This document shows positions 44,331 to 56,700 of a stretch of DNA of 64,000 nt, piece after piece. The stretch is taken from the NCBI GenBank assembly GCA_019155185.1, contig CM032797.1:11146881-11210880 (forward strand), written 5' to 3'. This stretch comes from Beaufortia kweichowensis (Eukaryota > Chordata > Actinopteri > Cypriniformes > Gastromyzontidae). The translations under genes and the position numbers were made by a program. Every line of letters starts with the position of its first letter. Positions within the stretch are counted from its first letter, which is position 1. A model generated the notes under the pieces. That model was not told where the DNA came from. It made no database searches and worked only from the letters and a program-made list of their open reading frames with translations.

Positions 44331-47300
44331 ATGGCGGTCCCAGCACAATCCAGCCGGACCGGATCCGTTAGCAGTCTGGGAAACAGTCCAACGGCAACAC
44401 CGGGCGGATTAAACAACAACCACAGGCTGTGGTGCTGTCATGAACTTGATTTCAGGTCCGGAGTGAAGATTGAGGAGCTTAACCGCCTCATCAATGAATT
44501 CAGTAAACAAGACCAACGCGAGTATGATGACCAGAGGGCATTGGAAATACACACAGCCAAGGATTTCATCTTCTCCATGCTCGGTAATAGCATTTCCTTT
44601 TAAACCGGTTACCGTTTGCTTAAAATACACATTGTGATTTGTTTTAAATGAGATCAAATGAATTAGCATTTTATAAGGTGACAATCTAGTAACAGCAAGC
44701 AGGTTAAAAATGAAATACTTGTTGTGCACGAACATTGCACATTTGAATAGGTTATTTATTCCATGCTAAATTTGATGTTCATCGTGTTATAGTCACGATC
44801 GCCAACATCTTACGTTCTTTTTCTGACCATTAAATCCATTTTGGTCTATTCTTAAGCGGTTTTGTTTCTGACCCCTTGCAAATGATTAATTCCACGGTAG
44901 TCGGATGAGTACATCATCCTAATCTGCTGTTTGACGGGATCAGAAAGATTATGTCCACATGTTGAATCTGTTGAAACCTTTAATGAAAAACTAGAGAAAA
45001 CGTTGCTTGAAGGGTCAGTACCATGGACAGAGCAGATGACATATGTGCATAAACGGTTAATGAATGTGATAATGTTAGTCATGTTAGTGTTAATTTAAAA
45101 ACTAAATTAAACAGTAGTGAAAATAACTTCAAAGTTATATTTAAACCATTTGCCATTAAGCCATACCTATATAGACAGATGGATTTATATATAGACATAT
45201 GGATTTAGTGGTTTTCGACAACACATGTGCCAGTCTCTGCCACTGTCTGTGATTGATTGTTTGATACTAGAGGCTGGTTAAAATAAGCAAGAGTGGATTT
45301 TACATGAAGGCAAATATTTATTATCCAGACTACTTATCTAAGTATTTATTTTCTTACACCACATTTATTCCAACTCTGAACAGCTATCATACTGTGTCAT
45401 TTAAACCAATACAATAATTATTCATTTGCTCACATGCTGCTCAACAAGATGTTTTCAAGCATCTTACAGTTCAATAATTGCAGGCTTTCCTTGTAGCAAT
45501 TACTGTGATTTCAGTCATTTTAGTTTTTGGAGATCCCCGTTTTTTTTTCTCTTTGAATCCTTACAGTAAATGCTTATTTATTTATCGGCATTACATTGTG
45601 TTTGCATTAAGGCCTATTTAATTTAACATTTTCTAAAATAATAGCTTGGCACTGTGTAAATCAGATTTAGTATTTTCAACAGGCCTGTGATGTTTTGGAT
45701 TTTTATTCCAACTATGCAGAAATGGTGATAAAGCAGCATTCAAACGATTGTGGGAACCTCATCTCCATTGAAGCAGAAGTAATATACAGCCCTCTGTCTC
45801 ATTCTGTTCTCACACTTTTTAGTCTCTACTATTCACACAGGCTCAATTCAGATAGCAGGAGGCTGATTGGCCAGTAGTGTCTGTGTATGCAAATGAGACA
45901 GATGGAACAAAAGTGACACTGGATGTCTTTGAGAGTTGGAATCACTGTGAGAAAAGATTGAAAGAAGGATAGGAAGGGGCGGAGGAGTGAGGAAATTGTT
46001 CACAACGGTTCTTGTTAAACACAGAAGTGGGGTCATAGACATAAAAAAAACAAATGCTTATTGGCATCCGTTTATGTATATCAATTATAGAAATGATCTC
46101 TCCCAGGTATTATAAAATAATCTTGATAATTAACAGCATGTTATAATTTTTTTAAAAACCAATACTTGTGTATAGTGTATATTGTGAATAAAAGGAGAAC
46201 ATCACACAGTGCCATCTACAGTCTATAATTAAGCAAAACATTTACAAATATCCATTATTCTATTAATTACATCAATGGCTTTAAGCTCACTGCTAATGAA
46301 GAAACTTCAGTAAAATAATTTAATTTGTAATAATTTTTGTCCATGTCTTATAATTTGAACCCTGTAATTCCAATTTGAGTGAGTGTGAACCACAATTCAA
46401 GTCGCAAATTGCAAAATCTGCCATATTTTAAACCATTTCCATTAGACACTGGCAAATATTTACTATACTCGATAATAAAATTTTAGCAGATGGCAACTTT
46501 TTATTTAGTTGTCAGTGAAGAAATCAGAAAAAAACACCAGGAACCAGATAATGTGATTAAGATTACGTGATGTAGTTACATCATTGACCACCAGAGGCCC
46601 ACAGCCTCATCCTAACCAGCTAAATCTTAACCTCTTGATTAACAGCATGACACTCGTATGTGAAAATGTTTTGTGAAAGTGTATTAAAATGAACTGTAAA
46701 GTGGAATAAGAATGTGACGATCATAAGCTTTAGCATAAGTGATTCCTAGGATACGGTTCCAGAACAGATTTAAATATGAATAGGTAAGAGCTATTCTTGG
46801 CGTGGGCCTACCTGTTTAATATTAGACATTTATAAGAACTGCTGCCTGATACTCAGCAACAACTGTGTGTGTATCCCTAAACATCTCTCTTTGTGCTCTA
46901 AAAGCCAGAAAACAAACTATAGGATGCGAATAACTATAAAGGGCATTACATTCTTTATTGATCTGGTGCTCTTTCCTAGCACTGGTGTTGGCTTTCAGCT
47001 CCTCTTATTGATCATCTGGAAATAGACGCCAAAGGAGAGTGCTCTGCTGTCTGCAGAGAAATGAAACAGCAATGGTCATGTGACAGGAAGTGTGCACAAT
47101 TAAAGTGTGGATAAGTGGTTGTATAATATATTATTGTTAGGTTCTTCTTATATTGTTCCTGAAATAAAAACATTTGGAAAACATAAAATACATTTATATG
47201 ATTCCAGTGTAACCAAAGTTGATTTTTGTTTTAGTTCTATGCATAGATGTATATTATATGCCATAAATAAATATTGAAATGAAGGTACTGCATTAACTTT

Positions 47301-48687
47301 GCCAGTTCTAAAATACTAAAAGTAAAACAATTTTAACTAAATATACTAAGAACTGTTAAACTAATACTAAAAAAACTGACATAACTAAATTAATATTTAA
47401 AAACTCTCTGTTCCAGGCATGGTGCAAAAGCTGGACCAAAAGTTGCCGGTCGCAAACGAGTACCTATTGTTGTCCGGCGGTGTGCGAGAAGGTGTGGTGG
47501 ACATGGATCTCGATGAGCTTGGTATCTACAACCGTGGATCTGACTATGACATGGCTTTTACTCTGCTGGTCCCTGCACTAAAGCTACACGACCGAAACCA
47601 ACCCGTCACACTGGACATGCGGCATTCAGCACTGGGTCACTCGTGGCTCAGCTTGCGTCTTTTTGACGAAGGGACCATCAACCGCTGGAGGGACTGCTGC
47701 ACATTGACTGACCATCTGAATGGCACCACCAATTACTTCTTTTCACCCATACTGGTAGCCGACTGGTTCCAAGAAGCAGTTGGATTGGTTCTGGCAGAGT
47801 TACAGCGCAAGCCGCAAAGGGGCACGCCGAGGGTGGAACGAGTCGAGCGTCACGGCACGCTGCTGTCAATGGTTTTAGGAGTGGGCAGCAGCCGCATGCT
47901 TTATGACATTATTCCTGTGGTGTCTTTTAAAGGCTGGCCAGCAGTTGCTCAGAGCTGGTTAATGGAGAATCACTTCTGGGATGGAAAGATCACAGAGGAA
48001 GAGGTTATCAGTGGCTTCTATCTGCTGCCCGCCTCCTCAGCCTCCGGTTGCCGTGACAACGAGTGGCGTCTCTCCTTTGCCCGCAGCGAGGTGCAGTTGA
48101 AAAAATGTATCTCACCAGGACTCATGCAAGCTTACCAGGCATGCAAGTCGATTGTTATTAAACTGCTTGCCCAACCTACAGCTGTCAGTCCATATTACTT
48201 ACGCAGCATCATGTTGTGGGCCTGCGATCGTCTACCTTCAACTTATTTGTCACAGGAAGACTATGCTGCACACTTCATGCTCGGTCTCATTGATGACCTG
48301 CAGCACTGCCTGGTTAACAAGACCTGCCCTAACTATTTCATTCCCCAATGTAACATGTTAGAGCACCTGTGTGACGAGACAGCCATGTTTCAAGCTCGTA
48401 AGCTAGCGCTGGTGCGCTCCGATCCAGCAGAGCATCTGCGTGCAATCATTGAGCAGGCCAAGTCAGCCAACAGACTTACACAGGAGATGCAGCGTCGCGG
48501 AAGCTCCTCAGGTCTGCCTTCTCCATTGTCCGATCCCTCATCTGGAGATCACCAACAGCCCGATGATCGACTGGCTAAGAAGTTACAGCAGTTGGTTACA
48601 GAGAATCCAGGCAAGTCCATCTCTGTGTTCATCAACCCTGATGATGTCACACGACCTCACTTCCGTATCGATGACAAGTTCTTCTAA
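44331..48687 (+). CDS. mb21d2: MB21D2, Mab-21 domain-containing protein 2
   Basis: Two exons, 44331-44583 and 47417-48687, give 507 residues (human about 491), matching the two-exon human gene. It belongs to the Mab-21/cGAS-like nucleotidyltransferase-fold family. The NTase-type motif is RGSDYDMAF, and the helical part includes LMQAYQACKSIVIKLL, SPYYLRSIMLWACDRLP and YFIPQCNMLEHL. It ends FRIDDKFF. The reaction, if any, is not known to me. The ATG at 44331 is used; the upstream in-frame codon is GTG. Downstream lies fgf12, the same pairing as human 3q29. The 2.8-kb intron is AT-rich with no recognised element. Confidence 0.95.
44584..47416. other. mb21d2 intron
   Basis: A single intron with donor G|GTAATA and acceptor ttccag. 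AT-rich, no coding exon seen. A small imperfect duplication of atatagacatatggattta-like sequence lies at about 45.17-45.21 kb. Confidence 0.5.
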
Positions 48688-50171
48688 GAAACTATTTTCA
48701 CCTCTCCTCTGCTCTTCTTGTATTGATTATGATTGACCTGAGGATGTGCATGACACTGTCCTGAAACTGAAGCCATGACCCTGTGACTGCACTTTTTAAA
48801 AGGGACTGATGGGAGACTGTTATAAAGAAACAAAGATTTATAAATTTGGCCTTACTGAATGGAGTATGCCTAGCAGCTGTTAGGATAGCTGAACCTGCAT
48901 CTACAATAAACAGAGTGTACTTTATACCATGAAGACTTAAAACAAAGAAGAGGTCTAGAAAAGAAGATGAAACATCTGAAAATATAATATATGTCCTCTA
49001 GATGGTATTATATGCTGAAAAACAAATGTAACACATGTTAGAATAAGACATTCCTTTTCTCTCATGTTTATCCGTGTTGAAACTACACTTGTTTCTGTGT
49101 ATTGCCTCTTTGTGTTTGTGTCAGATCATGTCAGAGGAAGCCAAACCTTTTTCTCTCTATAAGGGATCAAAATTACATTCCTTAAGTGCAATTAATCAAA
49201 TGTAAAGTATTCCCAATTAGAATGACAGATTGTATTTGATAAACACGTTCAACTATAAGAATGCAGAATTCTCTGAAGGCTTTTTGTAAGATGTGAATAT
49301 GTCTGATCTGGGGAACCTTTTAGCCCTGAAACATTTGCTGCTATTAGAAAGCATATCCTTTTGATATTTTAATTTTAAAAAAGGGAAATCTATTCACAGT
49401 GGCTAGCAGCTATCTTATAGTACTAGTAACGGTAAGGATGGCACTAACAAAAAATACATAAAAGCACATTAGTCATTTCACTGTATTTGAAATACCTTTT
49501 AGCTTGACTGTGTTGTTCTACTAGTAAATAAAAAAATATTATACATTATTTTTGGAAGTTGTGTTAGTTTGAAACATTGCTTGGCCTTTCAAACCAGTTT
49601 TTACGTTAACACTATTTATAGTGCAAAATACATGTTTTTTCTGTTTAAAGTCTGAAAAAAGCAGTTAGAGGAACTATTGTTATGTGCACCATGCAGATAC
49701 AATGTATTTGCATACAGTATATATAAATAAAGGTAACAGTGTAAATGCAGGAAAATTATGTAGTGGAAAAAGCTTTTCAAACCTAAAGTATTTTCTATTG
49801 AACGTGACATTACAGTCTACAGTGTATAGAAGAATTCAGGGTATAAAAGCTGCAGTTTCCAAAAAGCAAACAATAAGCAAACAATAAACAATATTTGTTG
49901 TGCATCACATTCGTCACGACCGGAAATTGCCAGAATGAAGTACCACTCTATAGAGTCAGCTTGCTCTGACTTAAACAGATAGAGTGGACTAGGCAGACAC
50001 GCTGAGTAAGCACATTCTGTGACATAATATCCCAGCCCGCTCCTTTCCACATAACCACAACAGCAGCATCATTCCTGATGACGAACTATTTCATACATCT
50101 CCAGCAGCACAAATAGACACATCCACTGTCACCTGTCTCCCTGTGATCTCCCTGATTTTGTCATACTCCCC

Positions 50172-50208
<37 letters not shown>

Positions 50209-50741
50209 AATGATGAAATGACTTTAATGCCCTTCTAACCATTATGCTTCCAAACACCCTCTAAAGACTTTAAGAGGTCATTATGAATGACCCCATTACT
50301 ATTTGGTGTTTGACATGTCTCTGATATCAGAACAGAACACTGAACTATCTTATAGCAGCATCTAGTTCTTTTTATAACAGCAGGGCTGTAACATTAGCTG
50401 TTATTCCCTTGTCCCTGCAGACTGCTGATGGTGCCATTCTGCAGAGTTTGATCAATGAGGCCATTACAAATTTAGCTTACTAAAATACAAAGAGAATATA
50501 TGAAAGTTATAAAGAGAATATAGTGGGTACAATATAGACTGTCCCACCGTAATTTGACACAATATCTCTTTTTTTTCTAACATTTTCTGTCACATTTAAT
50601 AATAAGGTAATTTTACAATAACGCGCAGTGATAAAATGGCAAAATTATATCTCGTATGCTACTGTACAGAAATCACACAAGCAAGTCTTCAGTGAACAGC
50701 TCCGTCGGCAGCGGTTCAATATACTGTACTAAGGCGGGACC

Positions 50742-50742
<1 letters not shown>
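48688..50742. other. mb21d2 3' UTR and gap to fgf12
   Basis: An AATAAA is at 48905-48910, with others further on. A (CA)n microsatellite is at 50171-50203. No gene recognised. Confidence 0.5.
50171..50203 (+). repeat. (CA)n microsatellite
   Basis: About 16 CA units, uninterrupted. Confidence 0.95.

Positions 50743-50792
<50 letters not shown>
50743..50792 (+). repeat. (TC)n tract upstream of fgf12 exon 1B
   Basis: 25 uninterrupted TC units ending 188 bp before the exon 1B start codon. Pure GA/CT tracts near promoters can bind GAGA-type factors or form triplexes; a role here is inference. Confidence 0.95.
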
Positions 50793-50796
<4 letters not shown>

Positions 50797-50980
50797 CAAG
50801 TACATAGCACTCCCACCCTTTGTGTATGAGATACAAACTCACTCATGCTCATTCATCAATAGCTCATATAACGCCGCTCTCTGCTATCGTATCACAGCGC
50901 CGTTCAGGCTTTCTGCTCTCTGAAACGCAGACGCATCCCACAGCTGCTCCGCACAAACTCCCTTCAAAACACAGCTTGAA

Positions 50981-50999
50981 ATGGATAAAGGAGATAAAG
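50981..50999 (+). other. fgf12: fgf12 short alternative first exon (1B type)
   Basis: ATG then six codons (MDKGDK) and one extra base before a strong GTAAGA donor, so it joins exon 2 as MDKGDK-EPQLKG. Human FGF12 has an equivalent exon coding MESK. Placement about 9 kb before exon 1A, the phase match and the donor support it; there is no transcript evidence. Confidence 0.7.
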
Positions 51000-53681
51000 G
51001 TAAGAAACTTTGGGGTGTTTAAGTGTTTAGCTAGCTAGGAGAAAGGGAGTTAGGTGGAGTGAATGTTGTGCTGAGGGAAAGTGGACTGCGGATCTGACCG
51101 AGTGATTCGGGAAGTGCTGGGGCTGATGCTCAATGCAGTAAACGGAACAAAAAGCTTAGCAAGTGCGAAAGATGCCGTGCATAGGGACACTTCACACTGA
51201 TCCCCGTGTTTCTGATCTTTCTGAATGTTGTTTAGTTGCTTTTGAGAGGATATGATCCACACTACGATCCGAACATGTGAACGTTAGCGTTCAGAGAGTG
51301 TGCCAAGAAACAGGCAGAAACAGCTTTCAGTGCAGATGCTGGTCAGATAAGAATCATAAACATGCTACATTCACAACAGGAAACCCCAAATCTGATTGAT
51401 TTCTTATTTAAGTTAACTATAACAATAGAAAGGGGACTTGTGTTCCTTGTAACTAGATTTGAGCATAAGCTTGATGTTTTTGTGAGGAGGAGTATTATTT
51501 CTGCCAAGTAAGGGCTGGGCCAGGTGATCCTATAAAAAGTGCTGAGTGACCACTTTTTTTTTTGGAAGAAATGAATGTGTGTGATGTGGCTTTTGTGGCA
51601 CTGGGCCCGTTGATCAGCATGTGCGTAACAGTAAAGCATCTTTAAGGAGTTCTCTTATCCACCATACAGTATACTGCAACAAAACAGGAAGCATAACTTC
51701 ACCATGGGAAGAAAATCAAGAGGTTATAAGCAGTTTAGGGGCATACGTAGATATGTTCAGGATGAGTTATGATCTTATTGCTAGAAAAAATGACAGTAAC
51801 TAACACGTTGTCAAAATATTCACACACACGTAAACAAACACGCACACTGGGAAGGTGGTGGGCCATAATTTTTGCTGTGCATTCACAAACCTTTTCACTG
51901 TTTTTTTTAGCTTCATTAAGCGTGATTTTTCTGCTGACTTACACATGTTTTCTGTGTGTTCGTCATTTTCTCACAAAGAAGTGCACTTAATCCTCCTCAT
52001 TTTGCTGAACTGTAAGATAAAATCCTGTTAAATATGCTGTAAAAACTGTCAGCTGTTGGTGTGTTAGCCATAAATTCACTGTAAAATATATGTGGGGGGG
52101 TTTAGGCTTTACAAAACTGCATTTTAGTGCCTGTATATTTGTGTAATTTAATTTTATTAACTGATAAAATTTTAGTACATACCAAAACATTGAGATATAC
52201 TAAAATATTCTTTGTACCTTAATATACAGTGAAAGACCACATGATCAAAGGTCAAGTGGCCTTTCTATATAAGGCATATTGACAATATTTGCTTGGTGAT
52301 GGCGCACAGTGTCATAAACACAAATACAAAACACCAATGAAATGAACTATCGTCAAATTCTGGTCAGATTTTTATTGTAGCATTTTTACATTATTGTTTA
52401 AAATTACAAACATTTTTTACAATTTGCCTTAATAGGTGATTTTTTTATGTTCGTTTTGGCCAGTTTATCATGTGCATATCCATGTTTATTTTGAAACCAA
52501 TGTATTTGTGTAGCTACTAGCTAGTGTACTTATACACATGCAAAAAAGATCTGTCCAAGATCTTTCTGTCTGTCAAATAACAATGCATTGGCTACACAAT
52601 GTATTTGGAATGTTTTTGCATTTATAGATTAAAACATTCAAGTGTAAGTATGGCACATTTATCCTTGTTAAACATTTCTCACATTTCTCGATTTTTAAAA
52701 CTACTTGTTCAACCTCCACATCATCTAGTCACTTGTGCATCATGACAGCAAATCCCTTTTTAAACCAAACTTGTAATGGTTTGATATAATGGTAATGGTA
52801 TATATATATATATATATATATTGCATATTTTCTAATTTCTGTTTAATGTCTGTTTTTGAGCAAGTAACAGACTGACTGACTGATCTGTTGTGTGGTCTGA
52901 TTGTTTGAATCATTTCGAAGTTAATAGTTTGCAAATTTTAATGATTATTCTGTTAATGCACAAAAGTGACTGAGAAAACCTGTAATGTGCTTTTAACTTA
53001 GTCTGTTGTTATGAACGAATGTTGCAGTGTTAGATAAAATTTTGCCCTGTTAGCAGGAAATGATCCTCTCCATAGAACAATGTGAATGGATATGTTCATT
53101 CTATCCAGTTCTCCCTGTCCTTATACATTGTCCATTTCTGTTGCCTATTTTTAACACCTCTTCTTCTCCCTCTCTGTTGATGAAATGATTCAGTTATTCA
53201 GCTGTAGAAAGCAGACACAACTCTGCTGCAGCTGCAGGTCATTCAGCAAGCAATGTGCAATTTCTTCCCTCACTGTATTTTTGTGTACTTTGCTTTTTGT
53301 ACACTGACTCTCCAGCTTCCAAAACACATCACAAACATCTTGATCTCAGATAAATAATTTAAAACCAACAGGCATAGGAGGAAAGTTGACCTGCTACAAA
53401 GTTGTTACATGTCATTACATTAACACTTTGGGCTGCAAGGGCCCTTGATTATGCCCTCTTTGCTTACTGTTGCCTTCTATTAAATGTGCAATTTGTATAT
53501 GTTGTTATTCGTTGTTATCTACAAGGTTGTTATCTTTAAGTGTGGAATATACAAAGTGTTTCTTATACAATTTGAAGTTAATGGGTATTTTTTGCTGTCT
53601 GAAAATTTAACAGAACGATTCAGTTACCAGCTCATTACCAGTTATCCGTTTTGCTGATACTTCCTCTTACTTCCTCTTGCT

Positions 53682-53778
<97 letters not shown>

Positions 53779-56700
53779 ACAGTATTTTCTGTTTGTAAAT
53801 TCAAAGCGTTGTCTTGGCGCGACCTCTAGCGGTAAGATAAGCTCACGACAGATGCGAAACTTCTTGACCATGCGCTAAAAAAAGCTTTGTCTTTAAATGT
53901 AGGCTGCATCTGACGTAGGCTGTACGCTTCTCTCCGTACGGTTCCCAGTGGACGCGAAACAACTGGCTTTTTAAGCCAACTCTCTTTGCCGCCGGTTGCC
54001 CCGTGTCGCCAAAATGCATCGCCCGCATTACCTCATCAACGGCCGTCCCGTCACTCATCCCTGCAGTTTAACTTTGGCGTGCACCGGTCTCTCATTTTAC
54101 GTCCGCTAGTAAAGACTAAAGCATGTGCATCAGAATGTGCAAATTACCCTAACGTCCTTGCGCAGCCTGCATCCGAAGCTAACTATGCTAAGGCGAGCAC
54201 TTAATACTCCACTGCTGGAAAAGAAGGGAATAATGCGCTCGAGATCGAGACTATTTCGTCCGCTGCTCCTTTGCCCTTTGCTGTTTTTGATGCTCTAAAC
54301 GCAGAAACCGCACTGTATAACCACTCGAGGGGCTCACACTACAGTCACCCTCTGTTGTGATTCTGTGCCCGTTTGCGTGGATTGACGAGGGACCCATACC
54401 AACTCAAATCAATGAGGATTCTGAGGCTCTTCCTGAAGAAAGGAGCGCATATGCTGCAGTGTCTCTGTGGACAACGATCGGAGCCGACCACAACCACCAG
54501 CGGTGAGACATTTAGCTGTGCATGCTCTCCGTTGAGCGATGAAAAACGCTCTCATTGGCCGCTGGCGCTTGTGAGCACATCTTCCGCGTCTGCGGTACTA
54601 TGCGCTCCCACTCCACGCATTTTTGCTAACTTGTTTGTGAGGGCTCGTGCGACTTCTTACGACCGCTTATGTCATTCCATCACACATCTTATGATACGAA
54701 ACGTATCTTTATCATGGTCATGAGCAAAAGCCGCTGATGCTCATTGCAGTCAGGTGCCGAAATCCCTGTCCATGTCAAGGACGTTCCTTATGGTTACTGG
54801 GAACAAAGAATGCAGGGTGAATATAGGAAACTATTGATGCATATGCAGCAATTGCAATGCGCGAGGCTACGGCAAACAGACGCGTCCTGAGCTGCTTTGA
54901 GGTGAGCTGAGCTTTCTAAAGCAGGCACCGGCAAAAGCGCTCGGAGGTCTCGTGTGTCCTCCAGGACAGGGAACTTCTGCACGTCATTCAGCACCTTGGA
55001 CAGCAACCGAGTTCCGCATCGTTCCCAACTCTTCCAGAGCATAGCTTGCCTGTAACACTGCACATTTCTGCCCATGACAAGGCCTCTCCTTAAAATGATA
55101 TTAGAAGTTTCATAACGTTATTTGATTCATTCATGCTAGTACATTCACTTTAAAAATAGAATTTCAGTATGAACTGTTGCAGAGCATACTCGATAATTAC
55201 ATTACAGTTGTAAAGAAATACATGCATGACAATTGAAAGGATTTAAATGCATGAATAATCCTAAAAGCATCTACATATTACATCTACATCTACAAAAGCA
55301 TAACTTTTGTTCAAAAAGGCCTTTAGGATTTTACACTTAACTCTCTTTCCAATATAAATCTTTTAATATGATAACTGTCACTGCGCTTATTAAGCATACA
55401 CATGAAAATGAACTACAATTTTTAAAATTGTATTTGATCTAAAATATTTTTTTAATTATTTTTTTTAAGTCTTAACTTTTCATCAATATATAATTTGTCA
55501 TGATTACATTAGAATTCAACAATGAAATATTAAAGAGAATAGTGAAATAACAGAAGTGACTCAACTGTGGAATAGTGACAGTTGACAGTTCAAGTTAAGT
55601 TACATGAACTACAGAACTATTTTATGGCATTTACATTTACATTTAGGCATTTAGCTGACGCTTTTATCCAAAGCGACTTACAAATATTAGGAGACAATGA
55701 AGCGACACATCAAAAGTATGTACAGCACGGCAAGAATAGTACTAAGAAGTGCTTACTAAATTTACAATGTTTTGCAGTGCTCGATAAGTACCTGTAAAGG
55801 AAAGAAAAGAGGTTTTTTTTATTATGATGTCAGGTGTTCGTGGAAGAGGAGTGTTTTTAGTTGTTTCTTAAAGGAGGTGAGGGATGTGGCAGAATGGATT
55901 GCGTTAGGGAGATTATTCCACAAGCCGGGGACAGAGAAGGAGAAAGCCTATAAAATAGTCAAACTATAACATATACACATGGCCTATAAGATAGTCAAAC
56001 TATAACATATACACATGTAAGCAGCAGCAGAAAGTGTGCATAACTATATGTCATGTCACTGCTGTGTAATCCTACACTTCATTAGGTTTGGCAAGCCACT
56101 GCTGACTTGCACACTATTTCTGTTTATTCACTCTTGCAGGCAACTTAACTGTGTATAGGTCATAGCAGTTCATTCCATCTGTGCTTCAACACATACTAAT
56201 TTGTGGATTATGTGTGTCAGATTTTTGTATGTTTATTTTTATTTGTAGCCAGTGTGCATCTATTTATGTACAATTGTATCATATAATAGTATTTTAAAGG
56301 ATTTTAGAGTTTGCTTCCATCATGTGGACAAATAACTGTATTCTCTCTTGTTACTGTAGTTTATGTCTGTGAGGGAGACATATATGACATCTTTTGGTTA
56401 AAAGTGGCAGCAATTGTGTTCTTGGTTTTCCATGCAGCATGCAGTCCTATCTTAATGCACACATTTTATGTGTGAATACAGCAACATTGAAATCTGGAAT
56501 GCATTTTTGCTGCTGTGAGACACACTGTATCTTGAGGGTTCACCCTCTGTTTGGGCAGTGACATGTGATGAGTAAAATGTGCTGATGAAACACTTTGTGC
56601 TCTATCATGAGGGTTCTTCAGTCTCAGGTTTTGATTGCATATGGCTCCATGACTAAATTGGGTTTTGAAACCAGGACAGCAGTTCTCAGGAGCATGTTCA

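Noticed and set aside
53683..53775. Regular repeat that might suggest an array such as CRISPR
   Set aside because: It is a dinucleotide CT/CA microsatellite in a vertebrate intron.
54373..54723. Treating the 116-codon frame as an intact gene
   Set aside because: Stops occur just upstream in the same frame, no splice sites fit, and the coding-like signal changes frame; reported as a possible decayed element instead.
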